Positions 1-10,218 of a stretch of 64,000 nt of DNA are shown piece by piece; within the stretch, counting starts at the first letter, position 1, and each line of letters opens with the position of its first letter. Made by a program: the position numbers and the translations under genes. The stretch covers positions 1-64,000 of the forward strand of contig CAWAND010000002.1 of assembly GCA_963783335.1 (NCBI GenBank), written 5' to 3'. The stretch is from CAWAND01 sp963783335 (GTDB lineage Bacteria > Chloroflexota > Anaerolineae > Anaerolineales > E44-bin32). Under the pieces are notes generated by a model, which had not been told where the DNA came from, searched no databases, and worked only from the letters and a program-made list of their open reading frames with translations.

Positions 1-1357
1 CCAAATCAACTCGCTTGAATAGGGGAGGAAGTGGGGATAGAAGCGCAGAACCGACACGACCAACCAGAGGCCGAGAACGCCGGTCAAAGATGTTCGCCAA
101 AACGCACGGAGGGTCAAATCACGCACAAGATTGCCTGCCAGGATGAAGAGAAAAGGAAATATCACGAGGATCAGCCGGATCCCGAGTTCCGCGTGAAGAA
201 GGTAGTTAGTCCAAAACAGAAACCATACGACCGGAATAAGGAGGAAGAATTATTGCTGCCAATATTGATTTGACGCTTGGTTTATTCCACACCAGGCAGG
301 CAAGGCCCAGCAGAAATACGATAATCATCGGTAGGGGGGTCTTCAACACCATGTCGACGAAGTAGTAGCCAGGGGAATCCGTTGCGGGCTCAGATGGCCC
401 GTTAGGAAAATCTTGCCGTAGCCAAACCCAAGTTCATCCCGGTATCGGACGAGGTCAAGGCCCTGAAGATAGGGATAGGGTAGGGGCACGGGAACCCGAT
501 CAATGAAGGGAAGCTTTACCTGAATGCCATGCAGTCCTGACTTGAAACCATAATCTCCGAATGCCGTCATTGAACCGTTGAAGAAATAGGCGGCGTTGAT
601 GATGAGCAACGCGATGGCTGTCGTGAAAGCTCCGGCCAACAGCCAATTGCGCAAATAGATCAGGATTGCGGGCGAATCGCTGCTTTGGAGCCACCCCCAG
701 ATTCTGGGCAACTCATGCACAAGTTGCATAACGATCATCAGAGGCACTAAAAAGACAGACGTGTATTTGGCAAGCTGGCTCACTCCCAGCAGAATGGCAA
801 CCAGAAACAACCTTCCGAAGGATGGGCGCTGATTGAAGTGCCACAGAGCGTACACGGTAAACAACATTGTGCCCATGGCGTAGATATCGGTCGTGACGAA
901 ATGGGAATGGGCGATGATACTTGGTTCAAACGTATACAGAGACAGGCGAATAGGGCGGCCGCGAGCCATAGAGCTCTTTTTGCCCAATGAAACATGAAAA
1001 ATGCTGCCAGCGTCGCGAAGAGGATCGTTGCCGGTCGCCCTGCCTGGATAGTGGCGGAAAATCGCTTCAGCCACCCATCAGGCAAGAAGGGAGAGAGCTT
1101 TGCAGGCAGCGCGTTGATCGCCGTGAACGGCATCTTGCTGTCGTCGACGATCGTACCCCCACTGTTGAGGCGATCTGAGTTAAAGTTGAGGATGCGCAGG
1201 CCGTAATCGTAGTGTTTGGCTTCGTCGATGGTGATGGACTTGTGTCTGGCGCTGAAGAGGCTAAGGGCAAAGAAAAGCGCCAGCATGGCCGTAGCGCGAT
1301 TCGCTCATATGCTTGGTCAGATACTTTTCGGTCCTGGCCATCTTTCGAACTGGTCAA
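1..1357 (-). CDS. ArnT/PMT-like (GT39 type) membrane glycosyltransferase, partial, frameshifted
   Basis: Minus-strand gene running off the left edge, so its C-terminus is missing. Probable role, from family knowledge: transfer of a sugar from a polyprenyl-phosphate donor on the outer face of the membrane. Seen: an N-terminal hydrophobic stretch, then SITIDEAKHYDYG, where the acidic DE after the first helix is the usual GT-C catalytic site. Alternating membrane segments follow, and near the left edge a frame reads RFYPHFLPYSSELIW, like the PHYLxYxNE motif of this family. The reading frame changes near 1275, 950 and 270, while both sides continue the same protein. The start is either the codon at 1357 or the ATG at 1286. 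The family is fairly sure; the exact substrate is unknown. Confidence 0.6.
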
Positions 1358-1461
1358 ACTGACCTACCCTATTCCCGTCTCTATCGTTGGTTTCAACTGC
1401 GGGCTGCCACTGGCCTCGTCTGGCACCCCACCGAGTCTGCTGGAAGATTCATGGGGACCTA

Positions 1462-2202
1462 GTGAACTCCAAGGCTACCAAAGCCAATGGTCTGTTGCCA
1501 GCCCTTTTCGCAATCCGGATCCGGCGATCATTGTACGCCGCAATGTGTGGCTATGCCGACAGGAAGACCTCGGAGGATGCCTGGGAGGACATAATTCAGG
1601 TCCGTCGTCGCCTCCTTCAAATGGTCTACAATAGCACCGGAATGCTGACTGGATTGACGGTGGATGACAAGGCCCAGCTGCTGGCAGATTTGCAGGGAGC
1701 AAGCATGGCACGCATCGGGATAAATCCCTCCAGGACCAAGAAAAGTGACTATCACCCGGCCAAGGTGACGGTGGCGATTCTGGTCCATGTGCCCAATCTC
1801 GCCGGATACTACGCGCACCGCCTCTCTGTGCTCAAGGCCAGCCTTTGGAGTCTGAAGGCCAACACCGTCACGCCGTTTGACCTGATGATCTTCGACAACG
1901 GGAGCGGACCGGAGGCGGGTCGCTTCCTGGATGACCTGCAGGCGCAAGGTGATTTGGACTTCCTGCTGCGTTCTGAACGGAACATCGGGAAGATCGGAGC
2001 GCTGCAGCTTCTGTTTCAGGCTGCCCCGGGCGAATTGATCGCCTACGCAGATGATGACTTCTACTACTATCCCGGTTGGCTGAGGGCGCAGTTGGCTGTG
2101 ATGGATGTCTACCCTGGGGTGGGCATGGTCAGCGGCTATGCCGTCCCATCGTTCTTTGCTCCCGATCGTACGACATCCAATTCTATCACCCGGCCAGGGT
2201 GA
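1462..2202 (+). pseudogene. 5' part of a GT2-like glycosyltransferase interrupted by a tandem duplication
   Basis: A GTG at 1462 with GGGGA just upstream is the likeliest start. About 95 helical N-terminal residues precede a GT-A-type domain: VTVAILVHVPNL, then DLMIFDNGSG, then the acidic AYADDDFYYYPGW, which resembles the DxD metal/nucleotide-sugar site. After SFFAPDRTTSN the frame runs into a second copy of the same 434 bases. Because 434 is not a multiple of three, the protein ends after seven further residues. The intact C-terminal half lies in the second copy, at 2200-3146. As written this fragment lacks the C-terminal half of the domain and is probably inactive. Confidence 0.55.
1749..2182 (+). 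repeat. 434-bp direct repeat, copy 1
   Basis: This block begins CTATCACCCGGCC and ends GACATCCAATT. It is immediately followed by copy 2 with the same boundaries. By eye the two differ at about 22 of 434 positions, and most changes are silent third-codon changes. The repeat lies wholly inside the glycosyltransferase domain. Confidence 0.9.
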
Positions 2203-2616
2203 CGGTGGCGATTCTGGTCCATGTGCCTAACCTCGCCGGATACTACGCGCACCGCCTCTCGGTGCTCAAGGCCAGCCTGTGGAGTCTCAAGGCCAACACC
2301 GTCACGCCGTTTGACCTGATGGTGTTCGACAACGGGAGCGGACCGGAGGCGGCTCGCTTCCTGGATGACCTACAGGCGCAAGGTGATTTGGATTTCCTGC
2401 TGCGTTCTGAAAGGAACATCGGGAAGATCGGTGCGCTGCAGCTTTTGTTTCAGGCCGCCCCGGGCGAATTGATCGCCTACGCAGATGATGACTTCTACTA
2501 CTATCCCGGTTGGCTGGAGGCGCAGCTGGCGGTGATGGATGCCTATCCCGGGGTGGGCATGGTCAGCGGCTATGCCGTCCCATCGTTCTTTGCCCCCGAT
2601 CGTACGACATCCAATG
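2183..2616 (+). repeat. 434-bp direct repeat, copy 2
   Basis: This copy directly abuts copy 1 and covers the same part of the glycosyltransferase domain, from YHPA to TTSN. Downstream of it the coding frame continues into the normal C-terminal half of the protein. Confidence 0.9.
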
Positions 2617-3146
2617 CGCGCTTCGCCGAGTCCAACCCTTCGGTGTCGGTCGAGAAGGTCGATCCTTTCCCAGAGACGTGGATCACCGAATGGGCCGAGA
2701 GCACCGGTCGCCAACCGGCCGAGGCCCTGGAAGCTGAAGCCCAGTTCTCGCCTGTTCGCTATGTCTATGAGGGCGTGCCGGCTTTGGGGGCCGCCAACCA
2801 CGATCAATTCCTCTGCCCCAAACCGCTGATTGTCGAATGCCTGCCGGATCACTGGACCGGACAGCTGATGGGTCAGATGATCGAACTCGACCGCGCCGTA
2901 GATCAGGCTGGCTATTTGCGCCTGTCGACGGCCGAGCGCACCGTGCAGCACATCGGCAACATCATCAGCCCTGCACTGGCCGCCCACCTTCCGGATTTTC
3001 TCGATGTCTCAGCTGCCGTCCCAGGCGCCGGGCAGGGGCGGTCGGCCTGGGCAGCCTTGCGCCGACGCTTCCTACTATCACGGCCGGTCCGATGGTTCCT
3101 GTTGGGCGTGTACAGCCATCTGTTCCGCTGGATCAACCCCGAGTAG
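2200..3146 (+). CDS. GT2-like glycosyltransferase, second copy with complete C-terminus
   Basis: This frame encodes VTVAILVHVPNLAGYYAHRL, DLMVFDNGSG, the acidic AYADDDFYYYPGW and a C-terminal half of about 170 residues ending FRWINPE. The fold class is a GT-A nucleotide-sugar transferase acting in the cytoplasm. The sugar is unknown. It has no credible start of its own: sequence upstream in this frame is an out-of-frame reading of copy 1. The GTG at 2200 is only the first in-frame start-like codon. The ancestral gene probably had the N-terminus seen at 1462. A methyltransferase follows 37 bp downstream on the same strand. Confidence 0.6.
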
Positions 3147-3183
3147 CCTGTGCCCATCACGATCGGTCGTGGACAGGGTATAA

Positions 3184-4138
3184 ATGACCCTGCCATGCTT
3201 GATGACGCCTTGCCGCCCGATCTTTCCGCCCAAGACTGGGTATTCTCCTGTGCAGTGTGCCGTGTGTGCTGCGCCGGCATCCCATAGCACGCCCTTTGAA
3301 CGAGCGGAATCAGAAATGGGGCCCCTGCAGTACGCCGTCTGTGGAGAATGCGGCCTGGTCTACCAGGCGCCGCATCCCTCTCGCTCGTACCTGCGATCCT
3401 ACTACCAGGGCGGCTATCACCTGCACATGCACGGCCAGTCTGACCCCAGTGCCAAGACCGAATGGGCAGAGTCGAAGAGGGCAGAGTCCCTGGTGGCGTT
3501 CGCTCGGCCCTACTTGTCAAGTGTGCGCAACCATCTGGATGTCGGCAGCTCGCTGGGCAAACTGCTGGCGGGGTTCAAAGATGTCTTTGCGTGTCAGAGC
3601 CACGGGGTGGAACCGGCGGTTGTATTCCGCCAAAATGCACGAGCCCTTGGGGTGGATGTGGTCGGCAGTTTGGCGGATTTGGACCCTGGGCAGGCGCACA
3701 GTTACGACTTGGTCTCCTTGTCCCACGTGTTGGAACACATGACCGATCCCGTGGGCACCCTGCGCCTCTTTCACCAGGAGTGGATGTCAGAAGACGGCGC
3801 ATCTGTTGGTGGAAGTGCCCAACCTCTACGGTCACCCCTCCTTGGAGTTCGCCCATCTCTTCGCCTTCACGAAGGCGAGTCTGGTGGAAGTACTGCACCG
3901 GGCAGGATTCTCTCCCCTGGCTGTCGAGATTCATGGACACCCGCACTCGAGGCGGCTACCCTTCTACGTGCGCGCGTTGGCCAGGCGCGAGGCGAACATG
4001 AAGGCACGGCCGGTTGAACGCCCCTCGGTGACATTGATCCGCCTGAAGCGGAGGCTGGGAATGCTGCGGCTCAGAGCTGCTTGGGCGGTCTCGTCCAGGC
4101 TGCTGGGTCGAGCGCGCCTTTCGCCTTGGGAGACCTGA
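3184..4138 (+). CDS. SAM-dependent C-methyltransferase-like protein with N-terminal zinc-type cysteines, frameshifted
   Basis: The N-terminus holds two CxxC pairs (CAVC and CGEC), the zinc-binding arrangement of sugar C-methyltransferases of the TylC3/NovU type. A class I SAM-binding loop follows (HLDVGSSLGKLLAGF), then VLEHMTDPVGTL after the central strand. The frame changes near 3800 (after MSEDG) and the protein continues as HLLVEVPNLYGHPSLEFAHLF to the stop at 4138. A related role here would be methylation of a nucleotide sugar. Which sugar carbon is modified cannot be told. The first frame alone would run on to 4017 with unrelated residues. Confidence 0.7.
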
Positions 4139-4217
4139 TGGCCGCGCCGAGGCAGCCCTCATTTTCCAATCAGTTTGACCGCCGTTTCGTGGTCCATATT
4201 CCGGCAGGGGATTGTTT

Positions 4218-5770
4218 GTGAGCGAGACCCAACGTGATCGAGCCCTTGTTGTCCTTGTCGTCTTGGCTGGCGGCGCGGCGGCGGCCATTCTGCTCGCGGC
4301 GACGCGCTGGGGCATCGGTGTCAGCTACGATTCGGTCTTCTATTTGAGCGCCGCCGACAATCTGCTCCACGGGCTGGGACTCAGCCGGCTGGGCGGCGGC
4401 GGTGAGGTCATTCCGCTGACCCACTTCCCGCCGCTCTACCCGCTGACCCTGGCGATCGGAAGTTGGCTGACTTCTCTGTCCACCTCCGTCGTGGCCCGCT
4501 GGCTGGCGGCAATTCTGCTGGCCGGCCTGGTCGTGCTCTCTGGGCTTATTGTGAGGAAATTCACAAAGTCGGCCCCGGCGGCTGGTGCGACGGCCATTCT
4601 GGTGGCCAGCTCTCCGGTGTTCTTCGAGTGGATGCCTGGGCGATGTCCGAGGCGCTGTACCTGGTCTGTTTGGTGGCTGGCCTTTGGCTGCTGGCAAGCT
4701 ACGCTTCCTCGGGGAGCTGGCGTCAATTGTTGGGCGCGGCGCTGCTCACGGGAGCTGCCTATGCTACACGCTACGTCGGCGCCGCCATGCTGGCGACCGG
4801 CTTGATCGTGATTTGGTTTGCGAGCAGGCAGCCTTGGATCGCTCGAGCGCGGCGCTTGCTTGTCTATGCGGTGGTGAGTGGCGTGCCGGTCGCCGCCTGG
4901 ATGATTCGCAACCTCCTCCTCACCGGCCTGACCACCAACCGCACGCTGCTGTTCCATCCCATAGGGCGTGCCAAGCTGTCGGAGGCGGCACACGCCATAG
5001 CTGGCTTCGTGCTTCCGCAGGAGATGGCCTTTTGGCTGCGGCTTGGGCTCACCGTCCTTGCCATTGTCGCCCTGGGCCTATACTGGCTGCGGATCTGGCT
5101 TCGATCGAGCCGCCCGCTGCCCCACGGGTGGGACACGAGTTCCAAGCTGGCTTTTGTCCTTGCACTGCATGCCGTACTCTACGGGTGCCTCTTGCTGGTC
5201 TCGTTGTCCTTCCTGGATGCGTCCACCCGGCTGGATGATCGGATCCTGTCACCGCTCTGGCTGCTCACCATCTTGCTGGCGGGTGTGGGACTGGGTCGTT
5301 GGTTGTCAGGGCCCCGGCGCCCTTCGTGGGCGATATGGGCCATGGCGGTTGTCGGCTTGGGGCTGGCAGCATCGGGCGGGGCGCGGCTGTGGAATCAGGC
5401 GGGCGCGGCCTACAATCACGGCCTGGGGTTCAACAGCCGATCCTGGGTGACCTCGCCGGCGGTGGCTTGGGTGGAAGCGCTCCCTTCGAGCGCCAGCCTC
5501 ACATCGAATGAGGCCTTCCCCCTCTACTATTTGACCGGGCGGCCGGTTTACTGGGCGCCGGAGGCGATCGATCCGGTCAAGGGCGGGCCGCGCGCCGATT
5601 TTCCGGAGGAGCTCGCCACGATGCGCGCCAGGCTGGAGTCCGAGGACGCCTTCCTGGTGATCTTCCATCCGGACAGTTTGCGTGCCGAAATGCCGCCATT
5701 GACCGAGCTGACGCAGGGCCTGACTCCCGTAGTGGAAACAAGAGACGCCAGAGTCTATGCCGGGAGATGA
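4218..5770 (+). CDS. Polytopic GT-C/GT39-like membrane glycosyltransferase, frameshifted
   Basis: A GTG at 4218 follows AGGGG at a normal distance; a TTG at 4212 is the alternative. After the first membrane helix comes GVSYDSVFYLSAADNLLHG, in the position of the GT-C acidic motif, and then HFPPLYPLTL. The frame changes near 4632 and resumes as DAWAMSEALYLV, matching the yawSExLyL pattern of the same family. About ten membrane helices and a soluble tail of about 120 residues follow. It probably transfers a sugar from a lipid-phosphate donor outside the membrane (family knowledge). A TGTGA-N6-TCACA palindrome lies inside the coding sequence at 4550-4565. Confidence 0.65.
4550..4565. promoter_or_regulatory. 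CRP-type palindrome TGTGA-N6-TCACA inside a coding region
   Basis: The bases TGTGA, GGAAAT, TCACA form the exact CRP-family consensus spacing. The site is inside the glycosyltransferase gene that starts at 4218, so it may be chance or a decoy. It is listed because two more perfect copies occur in non-coding DNA of this window. Confidence 0.3.
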
Positions 5771-5888
5771 TAGGGCAACGAAGAGGCCGCCGGACCGGGG
5801 TGCGGGTCGCGAGTAGAATGTGCCGCGTGCCGCCGGACCTGCCCCTGCTTCAGGAAAGACCGAGCGTGGAATCTGCCACGAGATCACC

Positions 5889-6704
5889 ATGGATCTGATT
5901 GAGACCTTCAGGCAGCTTGTCCCCGTGCCGATCAGGCGCCGCATCACCGCGCCCTATTGGTGGTGGTACAACCGCGCTCGGCACCAGCTGGCCATGCCGT
6001 TTGACTCGAGATGGCGGCGGAGTCAGGCACGCCTCCCGGAGTTCAGGAATCGCCATGCCGGGAGACGCTGCTTCATCCTGGGCAATGGTCCCAGCCTGAA
6101 GACAACGGACCTTGGCCGGCTCAAGGACGAGTTCACCTTCGGTCTCAATCGCGCCTACCTTTTGTTCCCCGAGCTGGGTTTCACCACAAACTACCTGGTG
6201 ATCGTCAACACCCTGGTCGTTGAACAGTGTGCAGATGACCTGCGCCAGCTGGCAGTTCCGCAGTTCGTCACCTGGCGCGGACGGCGCTGGCTGCGCGGCG
6301 ACGATCATGCCATCTACCTCGACACGGACTACACCGGTCCGGAGACCTTTGCCACCGATGTGACCGGGCGCGTCTTCGAAGGCTCGACGGTGACCTTCGT
6401 GGCCATGCAGCTGGCCTATTACATGGGCTTCGAAGATGTCATCCTGATCGGGGTGGATCACAACTTCACCACCCAGGGTCAGCCCAACGTGACCGTCGAG
6501 TCACAGGGCGACGATCCCAACCACTTTTCGCCGGACTATTTCGGCAAGGGGTTCCGTTGGCAGCTTCCTGACCTGGAGGCTTCCGAACGCGCCTATCGGC
6601 TGGCCAAAAATGCCTTCGAAGCCGATGGACGACGCGTCCGGGATGCCACCCTGGGCGGCAAGCTGCAAGTCTTCCCCAAAGTCGACTACGATGACCTCTT
6701 CTGA
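5889..6704 (+). CDS. DUF115 / MptE-Maf-like protein, putative glycosyltransferase
   Basis: This is a protein of about 271 residues from the ATG at 5889. Near residue 60 it has RRCFILGNGPSLKTTDL, the GNGPSL loop shared by DUF115/MptE proteins, Maf flagellin glycosyltransferases and GT42 sialyltransferases. Near residue 165 it has GSTVTFVAMQLAYYMGF and then ILIGVDHNF. Archaeal MptE is a pterin diphosphokinase, but in polysaccharide loci the family is more likely a sugar transferase. That is inference. A paralogue with the same layout is at 49478. The next gene overlaps its end by 14 bp, suggesting translational coupling. Confidence 0.75.
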   Translation: MDLIETFRQLVPVPIRRRITAPYWWWYNRARHQLAMPFDSRWRRSQARLPEFRNRHAGRRCFILGNGPSLKTTDLGRLKDEFTFGLNRAYLLFPELGFTTNYLVIVNTLVVEQCADDLRQLAVPQFVTWRGRRWLRGDDHAIYLDTDYTGPETFATDVTGRVFEGSTVTFVAMQLAYYMGFEDVILIGVDHNFTTQGQPNVTVESQGDDPNHFSPDYFGKGFRWQLPDLEASERAYRLAKNAFEADGRRVRDATLGGKLQVFPKVDYDDLF

Positions 6705-8163
6705 CCCACAACCTCCCCAATGGCTGGTCCTTTGGCGTCGCTATGCGTCCGTCGTGGGCGGGGCGATCCTGCTCATCCCCATCGCGGGGGCAGCCTATGT
6801 GGGGACCTTCGCCCGTTATCTGGCGGATGACTTCTGCACGTTGGGCAGCCTGCGTGAGCTCGGCTTTTGGGGAAGTCAAGCCTACTGGTATGTGAATTGG
6901 TCCGGCCGTTTCGCCTTCACCTTCACGGTGAATGTCATCGAGGCCATCGGCTCCTGGCTGGTGCCTGTCCTCCCAAGCCTGCATCTGGTTGGCTTGGTTG
7001 TGGGCGCTGGATGGGCTTTCGAAAGATGGTTGGCTCCTAGGGCGGCAGCACGCGTGAGATGGGCTGGTTGGCTCATCGGCGGTCTTGTGGTTTATGAGAC
7101 GATCGGCAGCGCGCCCAATATCTACCAGTCGCTCTATTGGCAGACCGGCGGGCTGACCTACGTGCTGCCCCTGGTGTTGGCCGTCTTCTACGCGGCTTGG
7201 ATTCTTTCCCAGGTGAGGGAAGACAAGAACCCCGGGACAGGGAGCTGGCTGGTCTCGGGTCTGTGGATGGCCGTGGCGGTGGGCTTCTCAGAGACGGTGG
7301 GCAGCCTGATTGTCTCGGCGCTGGGCGGTTCGTTTCTGCTCGTGTGGATCCTGGGCCGAGGCGGCCACAGCCGAGCGAGGCAGCTCCGTCTGCTGGGTGC
7401 CGGGTTCATCGGGGGCGTGGTGGGCATGGTGATCGTGGCTGCCGCCCCTGGCAACGCTTCCCGCCAGGCGCTCCTGACGCCGTCATCGAGCGTGATCGTC
7501 TGGCTGACGGAAACGGCGCGCAACGCATACATCTTCTCGGTGAAAGATTTGCGCGTCTGACCCTCTCCGGCTGGCGCTTGGGCTGGGGCTGCCCTTGCTC
7601 CTGACGGCGACCGGGGGGCGAGACGGCAGCGTGTCTTCGGGCGAAGCCTCGTCCTTGGTGCGAGGGTTGCTCTTTCTCTTCCTGCTGCCGCTCTTCACCT
7701 TCGGCCTGGTCATGGCTTGCATGGCCCCAACCCAGTACGCCATGGCCTCCTATCCGGATGGACGGATCCTGATCTCCGCGCAATTCGCAGTGGCGGCGGG
7801 GATGGCCGTCTGGGGAGCCGCAGCCGGCCGCTGGTTGGTCCACCATTGGCCTGCGGCCGAAGCCAGGGTGCCTCAGATTAGCTTGGGCACCCTCGGCGTA
7901 TTGGCGGTTATCTTGCTGGCCTTCACCAGCCTGCAAACCACGAGAGCGCTGTTGGCACCGCTTCCCGACGCCCGGGACTTCGCCGCCGGTCGGATGAGCG
8001 GCTGGCCAAGGTGATCGAGGCCAGACAGGATGGGGTGACGTCGCTGCCGGTGGCCTCACTCACCCACATGGGCGGACTGGATGAGATCAGCCGCGATCCC
8101 ACCCATTGGGTCAATGTGTGCTTTGCTCAGGCGTACGGCTTGAAGCGAGTTGAGGCCAAGTAG
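6691..8163 (+). CDS. DUF6056-like polytopic membrane protein, frameshifted twice
   Basis: The ATG at 6691 overlaps the end of the DUF115 gene. After helix 1 the protein reads YLADDFCTLGSL and later YVNWSGRFAFTF and IYQSLYWQTGGLTYVLP, the pattern of DUF6056 membrane proteins found in surface-glycan loci. The acidic pair DD after the first helix is compatible with a GT-C-like active site. The frame changes near 7556 and again near 7985. The last part reads VIEARQDGVTSLPVASLTHM and ends at the TAG at 8161-8163. No enzymatic function is proven for the family. A role in glycan assembly is inferred from its neighbours. Confidence 0.6.
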
Positions 8164-8287
8164 CCGCAAGCCCTGCAATCAGTCTGGGTGCCTTATAATG
8201 CACCGCCAAGAAGTCAGCAGGGGGTGGGCCGCGACCATCGAGCACAGGCTCGGTTCCACCATCAGTAGGCCAAAGCAATTGGAGCAC

Positions 8288-9283
8288 ATGTCAAACGAAG
8301 CAGAAGACGGGCACAGCCTGCCCCTCGTGTCGATTGTGACGCCGTCCTTCAACCAGAAACCTTGGCTGGAGGAGGCCATTCAATCGGTCCTCACCCAGGA
8401 CTATCCCAGTATCGAGTATCTGATTGTCGATGGCGGATCCACCGATGGCAGTCTTGATGTCATCCAGCGCTACCAGGACCGCCTGGCGATGTGGGTTTCT
8501 GAACCCGATGCGGGACAAGCCGACGCCATAAACAAGGGACTCAGACAAGCCAAAGGCGAGATCATCGCCTGGCTGAACTCCGACGATGCCTACGTGCCCG
8601 GTGCCGTACGGGAAGCCGTAGAAGCTTTGATGGCCAGACCCGACCTGGGCATGGTCTACGGAGATGGTTTGATGGTGGACGCCGAGCGCCGCCTGCTGGA
8701 TCACCACACCTATCGCACACTGGACGTGGTTGATCTCTTGAGCTTCGAGGTCATCCTGCAGCCGACAGTTTTTATGAGGCGTCGTGCGCTTGAAGACATC
8801 GGTTACTTGAACGACGCATATCACATGGTGCTGGATCACGATTTGTGGGTGAGGATGGCGCGCAAATACCCCACACTGCATATGCCGCGGTTCTGGGCCT
8901 TGGAACGGAGCCATATTGAAGCCAAGACCATCGCCCAAGCGGCGGTCTTCGTCGAAGAAGCGTGGCGGTTGATTGAATGGTCGGAAACACAAGATGACCT
9001 GGCGGGGGTCATCAGCCGGCACCGAAGGCGTATCTATGCTGGCCTCAACATGTTCTCGGCCCGCCGCCTCATCGATGCCGGGCAGTATGGTCCGGCCCTC
9101 AAGCACATCGCCAGGGCGTCGCTTCTGCACCCTTGGACGGTGATTCGCTATTGGTACAAGGTGGTTCAGGCGGGGCTGAGCTTCCTCGGACTGGCAGGTC
9201 TCTTCGAATGGTACCGGAACACCCGGCGGCGTCTGCGATTCCGAGGCCGCCGAGTTGAATTCGAAAGCACCGGAGAGGTTTGA
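8288..9283 (+). CDS. Family 2 glycosyltransferase
   Basis: Intact GT2 (GT-A fold) protein of about 331 residues. From the ATG at 8288 it reads LPLVSIVTPSFNQ, the GT2 start, then VDGGSTDGSLD, QADAINKGLRQAKGEIIAWL and the NSDD acidic motif, and later VLDHDLWVRM in the acceptor half. The upstream reading from 8150 has no family similarity, so I reject the longer start. GGAG sits only three bases before the ATG, so the ribosome site is weak. It is a close paralogue of the next gene, which begins 8 bp after its stop. Cytoplasmic, membrane-associated sugar transfer is expected; the sugar is unknown. Confidence 0.85.
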   Translation: MSNEAEDGHSLPLVSIVTPSFNQKPWLEEAIQSVLTQDYPSIEYLIVDGGSTDGSLDVIQRYQDRLAMWVSEPDAGQADAINKGLRQAKGEIIAWLNSDDAYVPGAVREAVEALMARPDLGMVYGDGLMVDAERRLLDHHTYRTLDVVDLLSFEVILQPTVFMRRRALEDIGYLNDAYHMVLDHDLWVRMARKYPTLHMPRFWALERSHIEAKTIAQAAVFVEEAWRLIEWSETQDDLAGVISRHRRRIYAGLNMFSARRLIDAGQYGPALKHIARASLLHPWTVIRYWYKVVQAGLSFLGLAGLFEWYRNTRRRLRFRGRRVEFESTGEV

Positions 9284-9291
9284 GTCCCGAT

Positions 9292-10131
9292 ATGACGTCC
9301 ACAAACGAAAACCGAATCTCAAATGGGCGTCAGCCCCTCGTGTCCATTATCACCCCGTCATTCAACCAGGCACAGTTCTTGGAAGAGACGATGGAGTCTG
9401 TGCTGGGGCAGACCTATCCCAACATCGAATACATTGTGGTCGACGGCGGCTCCACCGACGGCAGTATCGACATTATCAAGCGCTACGAGAAGCGATTGGC
9501 TGCGTGGGTCTCGGAGTCCGATCAGGGCCAGACGGATGCTATCAACAAAGGCTTCGCCATGGCCCACGGTGAGATCCTGGCCTGGCTGAATTCCGACGAT
9601 GTCTACCTGCCAGACGCTGTGGAGCACGCCGTCGCCTTCCTTACGGATCACCCTGAGATCGGGATGGTCTACGGCCACGCGTACTACACCGACCAGTCCG
9701 GGCAGCCGATGGCCGAATACCCATCGGGCGTGACCGATCACAAGGGCCTTCGTCGTGGCGTGAACACCATTCCCCAGCAGTCGACCTTCTTTCGGCACAA
9801 GATCTGGGAGATGGTGGGTCCGCTCGACCCCAGCTATTTCTACGCGATGGACTACTCACTGTGGGTCCGCATCTCGGCCGTCTCTCCCATAGCCTACCTG
9901 CCCAGGCCGTTGGCGCACTTCAGGATCCACGATGCGTCCAAGTCTCGCACGGCAGCCAGACGATGCTGGCCGGAAATGATCAAGCTGCACTTCGAGGATG
10001 GCGGCAGCAGGCTGTCCATTCTCTACGCCAAGTACCTTGTGCGCCGTGCGGTCGAGCCCTTGATGCCATTCCGGTTCCGACTCGCGTGGCGCAAATGGAA
10101 GTTCAACCGGAGCTTGCGAGGCTTCGGGTGA
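9292..10131 (+). CDS. Family 2 glycosyltransferase
   Basis: Intact GT2 of about 279 residues, with PLVSIITPSFNQ, VDGGSTDGSID, QTDAINKGFAMAHGEILAWL, NSDD and YAMDYSLWVRI. It aligns along its whole GT-A domain with the preceding gene, so the pair arose by duplication. GGAGAGG lies about 14 bases before the ATG; the TTG at 9280 is a possible longer start. It is the last plus-strand gene before a short gap (10132-10218) and a convergent GT4 gene. I see no clear terminator in the gap. Confidence 0.85.
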   Translation: MTSTNENRISNGRQPLVSIITPSFNQAQFLEETMESVLGQTYPNIEYIVVDGGSTDGSIDIIKRYEKRLAAWVSESDQGQTDAINKGFAMAHGEILAWLNSDDVYLPDAVEHAVAFLTDHPEIGMVYGHAYYTDQSGQPMAEYPSGVTDHKGLRRGVNTIPQQSTFFRHKIWEMVGPLDPSYFYAMDYSLWVRISAVSPIAYLPRPLAHFRIHDASKSRTAARRCWPEMIKLHFEDGGSRLSILYAKYLVRRAVEPLMPFRFRLAWRKWKFNRSLRGFG

Positions 10132-10218
10132 TAAAGCCGGCCCTGGCCATCAGGCCTAGCCTATCCTTCCCGCGCCAAGTTTTGGCAGTCTTCCAAGAGA
10201 ACCACCACGAATTGGGGG

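Noticed and set aside
2076..2199. N-terminal extension of the second GT2 copy
   Set aside because: It is an out-of-frame translation of copy 1 of the 434-bp repeat.
8194..8199. TATAAT as a promoter -10 box for the GT2 at 8288
   Set aside because: A perfect hexamer, but no acceptable -35 sequence lies 15-19 bp upstream, and the upstream gene ends only about 30 bp before it.
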